A stretch of DNA of 64,000 nucleotides, from contig UCEZ01000013.1 of NCBI GenBank assembly GCA_900471525.1, positions 91,373 to 155,372 on the forward strand. Reading direction: 5' to 3'. How positions within the stretch are numbered: the stretch's first letter is position 1; every line of letters begins with the position of its first letter. The notes under the pieces were generated by a model that did no database searches, was not told the DNA's origin, and saw only the letters and a list, made by a program, of their open reading frames with translations. The translations under genes and the position numbers were made by a program. This DNA is from Hyphomicrobiales bacterium (GTDB taxonomy: Bacteria > Pseudomonadota > Alphaproteobacteria > Rhizobiales > Rhizobiaceae). Of the stretch, positions 52,888 through 62,157 are shown in pieces.

Positions 52888-53817
52888 ATGAAGAAAATGA
52901 TTTTGGGTGCAGCCCTGGCTGTAATGATGTCGACGGCAGCGCATGCTGAAACTGTTGGCGTTTCGATGGCGCTGTTCGATGACAACTTTCTGACCGTTCT
53001 GCGCAACGGCATGCAGGATTACGCCAAGACGCTCGACGGCGTGACGTTGCAGGTCGAAGACGCCCAGAACGACGTTGCCAAGCAGCAGAGCCAGATCCAG
53101 AACTTCATCGCTGCCGGCGTCGATGCCATTGTCGTCAACCCGGTCGATACCGATGCGACCGCCGCCATGTCGAAGATCGCCGCCGATGCCGGCATTCCGT
53201 TGGTCTACGTTAACCGCGAGCCGATCAACATCGACACGCTTCCGGAAAAGCAGGCCTTCGTCGCATCCAACGAAGCTGAGTCCGGCACGCTCGAAACCCA
53301 GGAAGTCTGCAAGCTGCTCGGCGGCAAGGGCAAGGCTGTTGTCATGATGGGCGAGCTTTCCAACCAGGCCGCGCGCATGCGCACCAAGGACGTGCATGAC
53401 GTCATCGCCACCGACGCCTGCAAGGGCATCGAGATCGTCGAAGAGCAGACGGCGAACTGGTCGCGCACCCAGGGTGCCGACCTTGTCACCAACTGGCTCT
53501 CCGCTGGCCTGGAATTTGATGCCGTCATCGCCAACAATGACGAAATGGCGATCGGCGCCATCCAGGCGCTCAAGGCTGCCGGCAAGGACATGAGCAAGGT
53601 CGTCATCGGTGGCGTCGATGCAACGCAGGACGCTCTTGCCGCCATGGCTGCCGGCGATCTCGACGTGACGGTGTTCCAGAATGCAGCCGGCCAGGGCAAG
53701 GGCTCGCTCGACACGGCTCTGAAGATCGCACGCGGCGAAACGGTCGAAAAGAAGGTCTATATCCCCTTCGAACTGGTGACGCCGGCCAATCTCAAGGACT
53801 ATCAGGCGAAGAACTAA
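52888..53817 (+). CDS. Sugar ABC transporter substrate-binding protein, inositol/rhizopine (IbpA/MocB) type
   Basis: Periplasmic protein, 309 aa, with a signal peptide (MKKMILGAALAVMMSTAAHA). RbsB-like fold: ETVGVSMALFDDNFLTVLRN, IVNPVDTDATAAMSKIAADA and AIIANNDEMAIGA-type segment (AVIANNDEMAIGAIQAL). The sequence pattern fits rhizobial myo-inositol or rhizopine binding proteins. ATG at 52888 has GGAGGAACTA upstream. A strong hairpin follows, then ATPase and permease genes. A second close homologue lies inverted at the right edge of the window. Confidence 0.88.
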   Translation: MKKMILGAALAVMMSTAAHAETVGVSMALFDDNFLTVLRNGMQDYAKTLDGVTLQVEDAQNDVAKQQSQIQNFIAAGVDAIVVNPVDTDATAAMSKIAADAGIPLVYVNREPINIDTLPEKQAFVASNEAESGTLETQEVCKLLGGKGKAVVMMGELSNQAARMRTKDVHDVIATDACKGIEIVEEQTANWSRTQGADLVTNWLSAGLEFDAVIANNDEMAIGAIQALKAAGKDMSKVVIGGVDATQDALAAMAAGDLDVTVFQNAAGQGKGSLDTALKIARGETVEKKVYIPFELVTPANLKDYQAKN

Positions 53818-53826
53818 GCCTGAACA

Positions 53827-53852
53827 CCGGGGCGCGGCTATCCGCGCCCCGG
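53827..53852 (+). other. Intercistronic hairpin after the inositol/rhizopine-type binding protein gene
   Basis: CCGGGGCGCGG-CTAT-CCGCGCCCCGG is a perfect 11-bp GC stem with a tetraloop, 10 bp after the stop codon. No U-run follows, so partial termination or message stabilisation is expected. The inverted paralogous operon has a comparable hairpin at 63741-63771. Confidence 0.75.
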
Positions 53853-53968
53853 ATTGCCCGGTTTCAATGACGGCTGGTGCACTGCGCGGCCGATGAAACC
53901 ATGAGGAACCCTGCTCCTTGTGAAGGTTCAGGTTCCGGCCGAAGAGGCGACAGGGAGGCATCAATACA

Positions 53969-55507
53969 ATGGTCAGTCCGACAACAATGGCAGCCGTACG
54001 CGCCAGTGGCGCCGTGCCCAATGCCGAGTATCTTCTTTCCGTCGAAGGCGTTCGCAAGGAGTTTCCGGGCGTGGTGGCACTCGACGATGTCTCCTTCCGC
54101 TTGAAACGCGGTACGGTACATGCGCTGATGGGCGAAAATGGCGCTGGCAAATCGACGTTGATGAAGATCCTTGCCGGCATCTACACGCCGGACAAAGGCG
54201 AGGTGAAATTCAAGGGCGTCGACATCCAGCTCAAATCACCGCTGGATGCGCTCGAAAACGGCATCGCGATGATCCATCAGGAACTCAACCTGATGCCCTT
54301 CATGACGGTCGCCGAGAACATCTGGATTCGCCGCGAACCGCTGACTCGTCTCGGCTTCGTCGATCACAGTGAGATGAACCGGAAGACCGCCGATCTGTTC
54401 AAGCGCCTGAACATTGCGCTCGATCCGCAATCCGAAGTGCGCGACCTGTCGATCGCCAACCGGCAGATGGTCGAGATCGCCAAGGCAGTGTCCTACGAAT
54501 CCGACGTTCTCATCATGGACGAACCCACATCGGCGCTGACCGAGCGCGAGGTGGCCCATCTTTTCACTATCATCCGCGACCTCCGTAGCCAGGGCATCGG
54601 CATCGTCTACATCACTCACAAGATGAATGAGCTGTTCGAGATCGCCGACGAGTTCTCGGTATTCCGCGACGGCAAGTATATCGGCACGCACGCCTCCACG
54701 GACGTGACCCGCGACGACATCATCAAGATGATGGTCGGCCGCGAGATCACCCAGATGTTCCCGAAGGAAGAGGTGCCGATCGGCGAAGTCGTGCTGTCGG
54801 TTAAGGATCTTTGTCTGAAGGACGTCTTTCACGATGTTTCGTTCGATGTGCGCGCCGGCGAAATCCTCGGCGTCGCCGGCCTTGTCGGCTCCGGCCGCTC
54901 GAATGTGGCTGAAACGCTGTTCGGCGTGACGCCGGCAAGCTCAGGCTCGATTTCGATCAACGGCAAGCCGGTCAATATCGGCTCACCGACGGAGGCGATC
55001 CGCAATCGCATGGCGTTCCTCACCGAGGATCGCAAGGACACCGGCTGCCTGCTGATCCTCGATGTACTGGAAAACATGCAGATCGCGGTGCTGCAGGACA
55101 AGTTCGTCAACATGGGCTTCGTCGACCAAAAGGGTGTTTCCGCAAAATGCGAGGAGATGGCCCGCAAGCTTCGGGTGAAGACGCCGAACCTGCAGGAGCG
55201 CATCGAAAATCTCTCCGGTGGCAACCAGCAGAAGGCATTGATCGGACGCTGGCTGCTCACCAATCCGCGCATCCTGATCCTCGATGAACCGACGCGCGGC
55301 ATCGACGTAGGCGCAAAGGCGGAAATCCACCGCCTGGTGACGGAGCTTGCTCGCGATGGCGTCGCGGTCATCATGATTTCGTCGGAAATGCCGGAGGTTC
55401 TCGGCATGAGCGACCGCGTCATGGTCATGCACGAAGGCCGGGTCACGGGCTTCCTCGACCGGGCGGAAGCGACCCAGGTCAAGGTCATGGAACTTGCAGC
55501 GCAGTGA
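53969..55507 (+). CDS. Sugar ABC transporter ATP-binding protein, RbsA/IatA type
   Basis: 512 aa, double ATPase of the CUT2 family. First domain: Walker [16 protein letters not shown] near 50, signature-type [15 protein letters not shown], and [15 protein letters not shown]. Second domain: [30 protein letters not shown] and [14 protein letters not shown]. As usual in CUT2 the second Walker A is degenerate. It works with the adjacent permease and binding protein. Very close in sequence to the ATPase at 62158-63702. Confidence 0.93.
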   Translation: MVSPTTMAAVRASGAVPNAEYLLSVEGVRKEFPGVVALDDVSFRLKRGTVHALMGENGAGKSTLMKILAGIYTPDKGEVKFKGVDIQLKSPLDALENGIAMIHQELNLMPFMTVAENIWIRREPLTRLGFVDHSEMNRKTADLFKRLNIALDPQSEVRDLSIANRQMVEIAKAVSYESDVLIMDEPTSALTEREVAHLFTIIRDLRSQGIGIVYITHKMNELFEIADEFSVFRDGKYIGTHASTDVTRDDIIKMMVGREITQMFPKEEVPIGEVVLSVKDLCLKDVFHDVSFDVRAGEILGVAGLVGSGRSNVAETLFGVTPASSGSISINGKPVNIGSPTEAIRNRMAFLTEDRKDTGCLLILDVLENMQIAVLQDKFVNMGFVDQKGVSAKCEEMARKLRVKTPNLQERIENLSGGNQQKALIGRWLLTNPRILILDEPTRGIDVGAKAEIHRLVTELARDGVAVIMISSEMPEVLGMSDRVMVMHEGRVTGFLDRAEATQVKVMELAAQ

Positions 55508-55546
55508 TGGCGCGCTTTTAAAAATACCATCAGGGAGGACACGACA

Positions 55547-56572
55547 ATGAGCACCAAGATAGAAGCCTCGACCGCGACCGCGGTGCCAAGTGCAAGCAGG
55601 CGGCGCATTCCGCCGGAATTCAACATTTTTCTGGTATTGATCGGCATTGCGCTCGTCTACGAAGTGCTCGGCTGGATATTCATCGGCCAGAGCTTCTTGA
55701 TGAATTCGCAGCGCCTGACGATCATGATCCTGCAGGTAGCGGTGATCGGCATCATCGCTGTTGGCGTGACCCAGGTAATCATCACCGGCGGCATTGACCT
55801 CTCCTCGGGCTCCGTCGTCGGGATGACGGCGATGATCGCGGCAAGCGTTGCCCAGTCATCGACATGGGCGCGTGCGCTCTACCCTTCCCTGACAGACCTG
55901 CCGGCCATCGTGCCGATCGGCCTTGGTTTGGGGATCGGACTGCTCGCCGGGTTCATCAATGGGCAACTAATCGCCCGCACGAAAATCCCGCCCTTCATCG
56001 CGACGCTAGGCATGATGGTTTCGGCTCGCGGCGTTTCTAAGTGGTACACCAAGGGTCAGCCGGTTTCGGGTCTGACGGACCAGTTCAATTTCATCGGCAC
56101 GGGCATCTGGCCGGTCATCGTCTTTCTCGTCGTCGCGCTGATCTTCCACATCGCCCTGCGCTACACCCGCTATGGCAAGTTCACTTATGCGATCGGCGCC
56201 AATGTTCAGGCCGCTCGCGTCTCCGGTATCAATGTCGAGGCACATCTGATCAAGGTCTATGCCATCGCCGGCATGCTGGCGGGTCTCGCCGGTGTCGTCA
56301 CGGCAGCCCGTGCCCAGACGGCACAGGCCGGCATGGGTGTGATGTATGAGCTGGATGCGATCGCAGCCACCGTCATCGGCGGCACCTCGCTGACGGGCGG
56401 CGTTGGCCGCATCACCGGAACGGTGATCGGTACGGTCATCCTCGGCGTCATGACCTCCGGCTTCACCTTCCTTCGGGTCGATGCGTATTACCAGGAGATC
56501 GTGAAGGGCCTGATCATCATCGCGGCCGTGGTGGTGGACGTTTATCGCCAGAAGAAACGCAAGACGGTCTGA
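55547..56572 (+). CDS. Sugar ABC transporter permease, RbsC/IatP type
   Basis: 341 aa, CUT2 permease with eight to ten helices. Conserved stretch [20 protein letters not shown] near 85-105 and [20 protein letters not shown] near 220-240. The region before it (55508-55546) holds the ribosome binding site GGGAGG. Last gene of the operon; two hairpins lie downstream (56663 and 56771). Nearly the same as the inverted permease at 61104-62129. Confidence 0.93.
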   Translation: MSTKIEASTATAVPSASRRRIPPEFNIFLVLIGIALVYEVLGWIFIGQSFLMNSQRLTIMILQVAVIGIIAVGVTQVIITGGIDLSSGSVVGMTAMIAASVAQSSTWARALYPSLTDLPAIVPIGLGLGIGLLAGFINGQLIARTKIPPFIATLGMMVSARGVSKWYTKGQPVSGLTDQFNFIGTGIWPVIVFLVVALIFHIALRYTRYGKFTYAIGANVQAARVSGINVEAHLIKVYAIAGMLAGLAGVVTAARAQTAQAGMGVMYELDAIAATVIGGTSLTGGVGRITGTVIGTVILGVMTSGFTFLRVDAYYQEIVKGLIIIAAVVVDVYRQKKRKTV

Positions 56573-56662
56573 TCAGACGGCTTTCCTCGGTCGCGCTGCC
56601 TGCATCTCCCCAGGTGGCGCGTTCGAGGCGGTGGGCAAGGCGATGCGGTCTTGCCCCAAGGA

Positions 56663-56700
56663 GCGCGGTGGTGGCATCTTGCTGCTGCCGCGCCTTTTTT
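56663..56700 (+). terminator. Rho-independent terminator of the sugar ABC operon
   Basis: GCGCGGTGGTGGCA (56663-56676) pairs with TGCTGCTGCCGCGC (56680-56693) with wobble pairs in the middle and a short loop, followed directly by CTTTTTT. It ends transcription of the binding protein-ATPase-permease operon. Confidence 0.8.
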
Positions 56701-56770
56701 GTGCCTGGCCGCATCGAAATGAGGCAAGGCATGAGTTCTGATTTTTTAGTGCAGAGACACGAGAGGCATC

Positions 56771-56798
56771 GCGGCGGCTTGCGACTGCCGCCGCTTTT
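56771..56798. terminator. Hairpin between convergent sugar ABC and pca operons
   Basis: GCGGCGGC (56771-56778) and GCCGCCGC (56787-56794) form an 8-bp stem with TTTT after the 3' arm on the plus strand. It lies 4 bp beyond the pcaF stop and could act as a backup terminator for the plus strand or as an end hairpin for the pca messenger. Confidence 0.6.
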
Positions 56799-56801
56799 CT
56801 C

Positions 56802-58007
56802 TCACACGCGCTCCAGCGCAACTGCAATGCCCTGCCCCACCCCGATGCACATGGTGGAAAGCGAGTAACGGCCACCGGTCAGCCTGAGTTCGAGAGCCGC
56901 CGTGCCGGTAATGCGGGCGCCGGACATGCCGAGCGGATGACCGAGGGCGATGGCGCCTCCGTTGCGGTTGACGCGCGGATCGTCGTCGGCGATGCCGAGT
57001 TCACGCAGCACCGCCAGACCCTGGGATGCAAACGCTTCGTTGAGTTCCACGACATCGAAATCTTTCGCCTGCAGCCCAAGCCGTGCCATCAGCTTGCGCG
57101 ATGCCGGAACCGGGCCGATGCCCATGATGCGGGGCGGCACGCCGGCCGAGGCGCCGCCCATGATGCGGGCGATCGGTGTCAGGCCATATTTCTTCACAGC
57201 GGCTTCCGAGGCGATGATGAGGGCGGCAGCGCCGTCATTGACACCGGAGGCGTTGCCGGCGGTGACCGTGCCGCCTTCCTTCTTGAAGGGCGTTCCGAGC
57301 TTGGCGAGCGTTTCGATCGTCGTCGCACGCGGATGCTCGTCCTTCTCGACAACGACCGGCTCGCCCTTGCGCTGCGGGATGGTGACGGAGGTGATCTCCT
57401 GCGCCAGCCGGCCGTTCTCCTGTCCGGCTGCGGCCTTGTTCTGCGAGCGGGCGGCAAAGGCGTCCTGATCCTGGCGGCTGACCTTGTAGTCCTCCGCAAC
57501 ATTCTCGCCGGTTTCGGGCATGGAATCGACGCCATACTGCTTCTTCATCAACGGATTGATGAAGCGCCAGCCAATGGTCGTATCGTAGATCTCAGCCGCG
57601 CGGGAAAAGGCGCTTTCCGCCTTCGGCATAACGAAGGGCGCGCGCGACATGCTTTCGACGCCGCCAGCGATCATCAGTTCGGCCTCGCCCGCACGGATGG
57701 CGCGGGCAGCCGCGATGACGGCGTCCATGCCCGAGCCGCAGAGCCGGTTGATCGTCGTGCCGGAAACTTCCAATGGCAGTCCGGCGAGCAGTAGCGACAT
57801 GCGTGCCACGTTGCGATTGTCCTCGCCCGCCTGGTTGGCGCAGCCGAAGATCACGTCATCCACAGCCTGCCAATCGACGGAAGCATTGCGTTCCATCAGC
57901 GCTCGTAACGGGACAGCACCGAGATCGTCGGCACGAACGGAAGCGAGCGATCCGCCGAAGCGGCCGATCGGGGTGCGGATATAATCGCAGATAAAAGCCT
58001 CGGCCAT
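56802..58007 (-). CDS. pcaF: 3-oxoadipyl-CoA thiolase PcaF
   Basis: 401 aa, thiolase family. Active-site Cys is in NRLCGSGMDAVI (near 90), His in NEAFASQGLAV and GHPLGMSGARI, and the second Cys in STMCIGVGQGIA. The 3-oxoadipyl type is recognised by length, by GRFGGSLASVRADDL at the N-terminus and by linkage to pcaIJ. It splits 3-oxoadipyl-CoA into succinyl-CoA and acetyl-CoA. The start overlaps the pcaJ stop by one base (TAATG). Confidence 0.93.
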   Translation of the reverse strand: MAEAFICDYIRTPIGRFGGSLASVRADDLGAVPLRALMERNASVDWQAVDDVIFGCANQAGEDNRNVARMSLLLAGLPLEVSGTTINRLCGSGMDAVIAAARAIRAGEAELMIAGGVESMSRAPFVMPKAESAFSRAAEIYDTTIGWRFINPLMKKQYGVDSMPETGENVAEDYKVSRQDQDAFAARSQNKAAAGQENGRLAQEITSVTIPQRKGEPVVVEKDEHPRATTIETLAKLGTPFKKEGGTVTAGNASGVNDGAAALIIASEAAVKKYGLTPIARIMGGASAGVPPRIMGIGPVPASRKLMARLGLQAKDFDVVELNEAFASQGLAVLRELGIADDDPRVNRNGGAIALGHPLGMSGARITGTAALELRLTGGRYSLSTMCIGVGQGIAVALERV

Positions 58008-58789
58008 TACGCGGCCTCCTTGTCGCCTTGATGGGCTTTCTTGGTGCGGGCATTGATGTCGCGCAATGTCTGTAGTTCCGTTGCGGTCGGGACAGGAGTG
58101 TCGATGACCTGATCAGCAAACTTGATCGGCCAGCCGCAATTCTCGGTGATCTGCTCGCGTGTCACGCCCTGATGGATCGAGACGACGGTCAGCTCCTTGG
58201 TGACTGGATCCGGCTCCAGAATGCAGAGATCCGTGATGACGCGGGTCGGCCCCTTGGTCCTCATGCCGAGGCGTTCGCGGTGATTGCCGCCCTCGCCGTG
58301 ACCCATCGAGGTGATGAAGTTGAGCTTGTCGACGAAGCCGCGCTTGGAAAGCGCCATGGTGATGAAGATCTGGCCGCAATTGCTGGCGATCTCAGGCGCG
58401 CCACCACCACCGGGCAGGCGGACTTTCGGGTGCTCGTAGTCACCGACAACGGTGGTGTTGAGGTTGGCGAACCGGTCGATCTGAGCGCCGCCGAGAAAGC
58501 CGGTGGTGACGCGCCCGCCCTGCAGCCAGTAGCGGAACATCTCAGGCACCGAGACGGTAAAGAGTGCCGTCTCGCAAAGCTCGCCGTCGCCGATCGACAG
58601 CGGCAGGACATCCGGTTTCGTGCCGACCGTGCCGCTTTCATAGATCAGCGTGATATCCGGTGCGTGGGTCAGGCGGGCGACATTGCAGGCGGCGGACGGC
58701 GCGCCGATGCCGACGAAGCAGACATCGTCGTTGGTGAGCGCACGGGCTGCGGCTATGGTCATCATTTCGGTGGGGGTGAAATCGCTCAT
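58007..58789 (-). CDS. pcaJ: 3-oxoadipate CoA-transferase subunit B, PcaJ
   Basis: 260 aa, family I CoA-transferase beta subunit. The catalytic Glu is in LIYESGTVGTKPD (about 48-60), and GGAQIDRFANLNTT and LPGGGGAPEIAS follow. Transfers CoA from succinyl-CoA to 3-oxoadipate with the alpha subunit encoded 10 nt upstream. Two adjacent ATG codons are available (58792, 58789); AGGAG spacing favours the second. Confidence 0.92.
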   Translation of the reverse strand: MSDFTPTEMMTIAAARALTNDDVCFVGIGAPSAACNVARLTHAPDITLIYESGTVGTKPDVLPLSIGDGELCETALFTVSVPEMFRYWLQGGRVTTGFLGGAQIDRFANLNTTVVGDYEHPKVRLPGGGGAPEIASNCGQIFITMALSKRGFVDKLNFITSMGHGEGGNHRERLGMRTKGPTRVITDLCILEPDPVTKELTVVSIHQGVTREQITENCGWPIKFADQVIDTPVPTATELQTLRDINARTKKAHQGDKEAA

Positions 58790-58799
58790 CATTGTCTCC

Positions 58800-59648
58800 T
58801 CACGCAGCCTTTTTCGCATGTTTGGCAAAGTCTTCCGGCCCTGCCCTCATGACGTTTTCCTCGATCCATTTCTGGAAAGTATCGCGGTCGCGAGCGATCT
58901 CGTCCCAGGCGATGTAGAAGGCGTTGGAGCGGGCGTAATAGCCTTGCGCATAGGACGGGAAGGCCCCGCCAGGTACTTCCACCACCGCAGTCACGGCCCA
59001 GGATGGCAGGACAACGGAATTGGGCGACGGCGGGTTCAGTTCATCGACGATCTCCTCGACCGTGACGATCGAGCGTTTGGCGCCAAGCACGGCTTCCTTC
59101 TGCACGCCGACGATACCTTCGAGTAGCACATTGCCCTTCCGGTCGGCCCTGAGTGCGTGAATGATCGTCACGTCCGGGCGGATGGCCGGAACGGCAGCCA
59201 GGACTTCCCCGGTGAAGGGGCAGGTAACCTGCTTGATGTTCGGATTCACCTTCGGCAGGTCGGCGCCGATATAGCCGCGCAGCATGGCAAAGGGTAGGTT
59301 GGCGGCACCCGCTTCATAGGCATTGGCCATGGCGGCATGCGAGTGTTCCTCGATCTCCAGCGGCCGCGGCCACTGGTTCTCCACAGCGTCGCGAAAACGA
59401 TGCAGCGAGCCAACACCGGGGTTTCCGCCCCAGGAGAATTTCATGCCGCGTGCAGCACCGGTGCCGATCAGCTGATCATAGAGAATGTCGGGGGTCATAC
59501 GGATCAGGAAGAGGTCCTTCTTGCCCTGCCGGATCAACTCGTGGCCGGCGGCATAGGGGATCAGGTGGGTGAACCCCTCCAGGGCGATGGTATCGCCGTC
59601 ATTCACGTTCTCGGAAATGGCTTCCGCCAGCGAAGTCAATCGCGCCAA
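58800..59648 (-). CDS. pcaI: 3-oxoadipate CoA-transferase subunit A, PcaI
   Basis: 282 aa, CoA-transferase alpha subunit. IALEGFTHLIPYAAGHELI near 20-40 and KFSWGGNPGVGSLHRFRDA near 87-105 are typical. The start is TTG behind GGAGGAGAG, an unusual initiation codon that may lower translation of the first gene. Forms a heterodimer with PcaJ; first gene of the pcaIJF operon, divergent from pcaR. Confidence 0.92.
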   Translation of the reverse strand: MARLTSLAEAISENVNDGDTIALEGFTHLIPYAAGHELIRQGKKDLFLIRMTPDILYDQLIGTGAARGMKFSWGGNPGVGSLHRFRDAVENQWPRPLEIEEHSHAAMANAYEAGAANLPFAMLRGYIGADLPKVNPNIKQVTCPFTGEVLAAVPAIRPDVTIIHALRADRKGNVLLEGIVGVQKEAVLGAKRSIVTVEEIVDELNPPSPNSVVLPSWAVTAVVEVPGGAFPSYAQGYYARSNAFYIAWDEIARDRDTFQKWIEENVMRAGPEDFAKHAKKAA

Positions 59649-59712
59649 GGTACTCTCCTCCTCAAGGGCCTAAGTCTGGGATCGCGCAAATAAGCGCTGA
59701 ATTCCGCCGATC

Positions 59713-59762
59713 GTCAAATATTTTGTGCGATATTTGACATTTGTTTGTATATCGCACAAAAT
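59713..59762. promoter_or_regulatory. Nested palindromic operator between pcaI and pcaR
   Basis: Two perfect, interleaved inverted repeats: GTCAAATAT-TTTGTGCG-ATATTTGAC (59713-59738) and ATTTTGTGCGATAT (59720-59733) pairing with ATATCGCACAAAAT (59749-59762) over 15 bp. TTGACA (59734-59739) sits inside. It lies 65 bp before pcaI and 26 bp before pcaR; PcaR and possibly a second factor should bind here. Confidence 0.75.
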
Positions 59763-59787
59763 GGCTCGGAATTTTGAGGGATGAGTC

Positions 59788-60543
59788 ATGCGGGAATCGG
59801 ATTTTGTTAGCGGCTTTGCGCGCGGGCTGAAGGTCATCGAAGCCTTCGGAGAAACACGTCCGAGACTCACCATTGCCGAGGCAGCCAAGCTCACGGACCT
59901 TGACCGCGCGACGGTGCGGCGCTGTCTTTTGACGCTGGCCGATCTCGGTTATGCCGATTATGACGGAAAATTCTTCACGTTGACGCCGAAGGTTCTGCGG
60001 CTCGGCCATGCCTACCTCTCGGCCACGCCACTGCCTTTGGTGATCCAACCCTATCTCGATCAACTCTCTGACAAGGCCGGTCAAAGTGCCTCCGCATCGG
60101 TTCTGGACGGCACGGAAATCGTCTACATCGCCCGGGCTTCGCAGAAACGCGTGATGTCAATCAACCTCTCGCCGGGATCGCGTCTGCCGGCCTATTGTGC
60201 CTCCATGGGCCGCGTGCTGCTTGCTGCACTGCCGGAAGCGGAGGCGAGCGACATTCTGGATCGCTCGGAGCTCAAAGCGAACACGCCGCTGACCAAGACG
60301 GATCCCAACATCCTGATGGACGAACTTCGCCGCATCCGCGGGGATGGTTACGCCGTGATCGATCAGGAATTGGAGCTTGGGCTCTGCTCGATCGCCGTGC
60401 CGGTCGAAAATGATCGCGGCCGAGTGGTTGCCGCCATCAATATTGGCGCGCCTGCCGCCCATGTTCCCGCTGCCGAGATGGCTGCGCGTTACCTGCCCTT
60501 GCTGTTAGAGACACGAAAGGCCTTGCGGCTGGTGCTGCGTTAG
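59788..60543 (+). CDS. pcaR: IclR family regulator PcaR
   Basis: 251 aa. HTH at about 10-70 (RLTIAEAAKLTDLDRATVRR) and an IclR effector domain with RLPAYCASMGRVLLAALP near 131-148, typical of the PcaR/PcaU/PobR beta-ketoadipate group. Divergent from pcaIJF, it should activate this operon with 3-oxoadipate as inducer, as PcaR does in Pseudomonas and Agrobacterium. Confidence 0.87.
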   Translation: MRESDFVSGFARGLKVIEAFGETRPRLTIAEAAKLTDLDRATVRRCLLTLADLGYADYDGKFFTLTPKVLRLGHAYLSATPLPLVIQPYLDQLSDKAGQSASASVLDGTEIVYIARASQKRVMSINLSPGSRLPAYCASMGRVLLAALPEAEASDILDRSELKANTPLTKTDPNILMDELRRIRGDGYAVIDQELELGLCSIAVPVENDRGRVVAAINIGAPAAHVPAAEMAARYLPLLLETRKALRLVLR

Positions 60544-60648
60544 GCGGCTCGTTGCAAGCAGCGTCAGCGTCAGAGGCCCAATTTTCGTTGGATGTTTAGT
60601 CTCGGCATTTGATGGTGCAATCTTCTCGCAGGCTTGGAGAGATTCGCT

Positions 60649-60885
60649 ATGGGACAAATTCTACATGGGAGCGCCACGACGACAGAGGCGATCCGTCCAG
60701 CGATACAGCATAATCAAGAGAGCCTGAGAACGCTTTCGAAGCGCTATGGGGATCAATCAGAAGACCGTCGCCAAATGGAGAAAGGCGGACAACCGGCACG
60801 TCGCAGCCGTAGACCCCATCCAAGCCGCTGTGGCCCGTCAGGCGCACGGCAGCCATTGCCTTTTGCTACAAATACAATGTTCGAT
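60649..60885 (+). pseudogene. Remnant of an IS481-type transposase gene
   Basis: ATG at 60649 begins MGQILHGSATTTEAIRPAIQ, the N-terminus of IS481-type transposases, with the HTH continuing RTLSKRYG. An extra G in GGGG (60748-60751) shifts the frame; the restored frame reads INQKTVAKWRK and then becomes unrecognisable except for faint similarity to about 60885. No DDE domain and no terminal repeats remain. It lies in the 560-bp gene-free stretch 60544-61103; the rest of that stretch shows nothing else except a hairpin at 61070. Confidence 0.72.
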
Positions 60886-61069
60886 AATAACCTCGGCGAT
60901 CCTGTGAATTTGCCGCGATCCCATAGGTGCGTCGGGCCGTGAAATCGTAGGAACGGTCGGCCATGTTTGAATAGCACGGTGCCGAGTTCCTGATAGATTG
61001 AACAGATGCTGGCGATGCAGCAATGACGTTCGTCGGTCGCCGCTCCGGAGTTGAAAATCTGAAGGAAGC

Positions 61070-61097
61070 GGCCGGCAGTATAAATGAACTGCCGGCC
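61070..61097 (-). terminator. Hairpin downstream of the inverted sugar permease gene
   Basis: GGCCGGCAGT (61070-61079) and ACTGCCGGCC (61088-61097) form a perfect 10-bp stem with an 8-nt AT-rich loop, 6 bp after the permease stop on the minus strand. No U-run, so it may be a stabilising end structure or a Rho-assisted terminator. Confidence 0.6.
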
Positions 61098-61103
61098 CAT
61101 TCG

Positions 61104-62129
61104 TCAAACCTTTCTACGGGCCTTTTGCCGGTAGACGTCTACCACGACAGCAGCGACGATGATCATCCCCTTGATCACTTCCTGGTAGTAAGCATCAACG
61201 CGCAGGAAGGTGAAGCCAGACGTCATCACGCCCAGGATGATTGTGCCGATCACAGTCCCGGTTATGCGACCTACCCCACCGGAAAGCGACGTTCCGCCGA
61301 TCACCGCCGCCGCGATTGCGTCGAGTTCGTACATCACGCCCATACCCGACTGCGCTGTTTGCGCACGGGCGGCGGTCACGACGCCAGCGAGTCCCGCAAG
61401 TAGACCTGCGATCGCATAAACTTTGAGGAGATGAGCCTCGACATTGATGCCCGATACCCGCGCCGCCTGGACGTTGGCGCCAATGGCGTAGGTAAACTTG
61501 CCGTAGCGGGTATAACGAAGCGCGATGTGGAAAATAAGAGCAACCACCAGGAACACGACGACAGGCGCTACACTGCTGCCGATGAAGTTGAACTGCTCCG
61601 TCAGACCCGAGACCGGCTGCCCCTTTGTATACCATTTCGAAATTCCGCGGGCGGACACCATCATCCCGAGTGTCGCGATGAATGGCGGAATCCTAGTGTA
61701 TGCAATAAGCGCTCCGTTGATCAGCCCTGCAAGAACACCGATGATCAATCCCGTGGCTATGGGCACTATTGCGGGCAGATCGGTCAGGCTTGGATAGATC
61801 GCCCGCGCCCAGGTCGAAGACTGTGCAAATCCGGCCGCAATCATGGCCGTCATGCCAACCACAGATCCGGAGGAAAGGTCGATCCCGCCCGTGATGATGA
61901 CCTGCGTCACGCCGACCGAGATGATGCCGATGACCGACACCTGCAGAATCATGATGGTTAATCGCTGGGGATTGAGAAGAAAACTTTGCCCCGCGAAAAT
62001 CCATCCAAGCACCTCGAAGATCAAAGCAATTGCAATGAGAATGAAGAAGATGTTGAGTTCCTGAGGCAATCGGCGGCCGGATCCGGAGACTGCGTTGCCT
62101 GCAGTTTCTGCGGCAAGGTTCGTATTCAT
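61104..62129 (-). CDS. Sugar ABC transporter permease, second inositol/rhizopine-type copy
   Basis: 341 aa, CUT2 permease, the same length as the one at 55547-56572 and mostly the same residues throughout (for example [20 protein letters not shown] and [20 protein letters not shown]). Differences cluster at the N-terminus and in the region around residues 125-145. ATG has AGGAGGAAAG upstream. Last gene of the inverted operon. Confidence 0.93.
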   Translation of the reverse strand: MNTNLAAETAGNAVSGSGRRLPQELNIFFILIAIALIFEVLGWIFAGQSFLLNPQRLTIMILQVSVIGIISVGVTQVIITGGIDLSSGSVVGMTAMIAAGFAQSSTWARAIYPSLTDLPAIVPIATGLIIGVLAGLINGALIAYTRIPPFIATLGMMVSARGISKWYTKGQPVSGLTEQFNFIGSSVAPVVVFLVVALIFHIALRYTRYGKFTYAIGANVQAARVSGINVEAHLLKVYAIAGLLAGLAGVVTAARAQTAQSGMGVMYELDAIAAAVIGGTSLSGGVGRITGTVIGTIILGVMTSGFTFLRVDAYYQEVIKGMIIVAAVVVDVYRQKARRKV

Positions 62130-62157
62130 TGTCTTTCCTCCTGGTCGTCGGAAGCGC

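Noticed and set aside
60753-61100. Minus-strand open frame (about 115 aa) between the transposase remnant and the permease terminator
   Set aside because: No recognisable domain, no good ribosome binding site, and it overlaps both the remnant and the hairpin.
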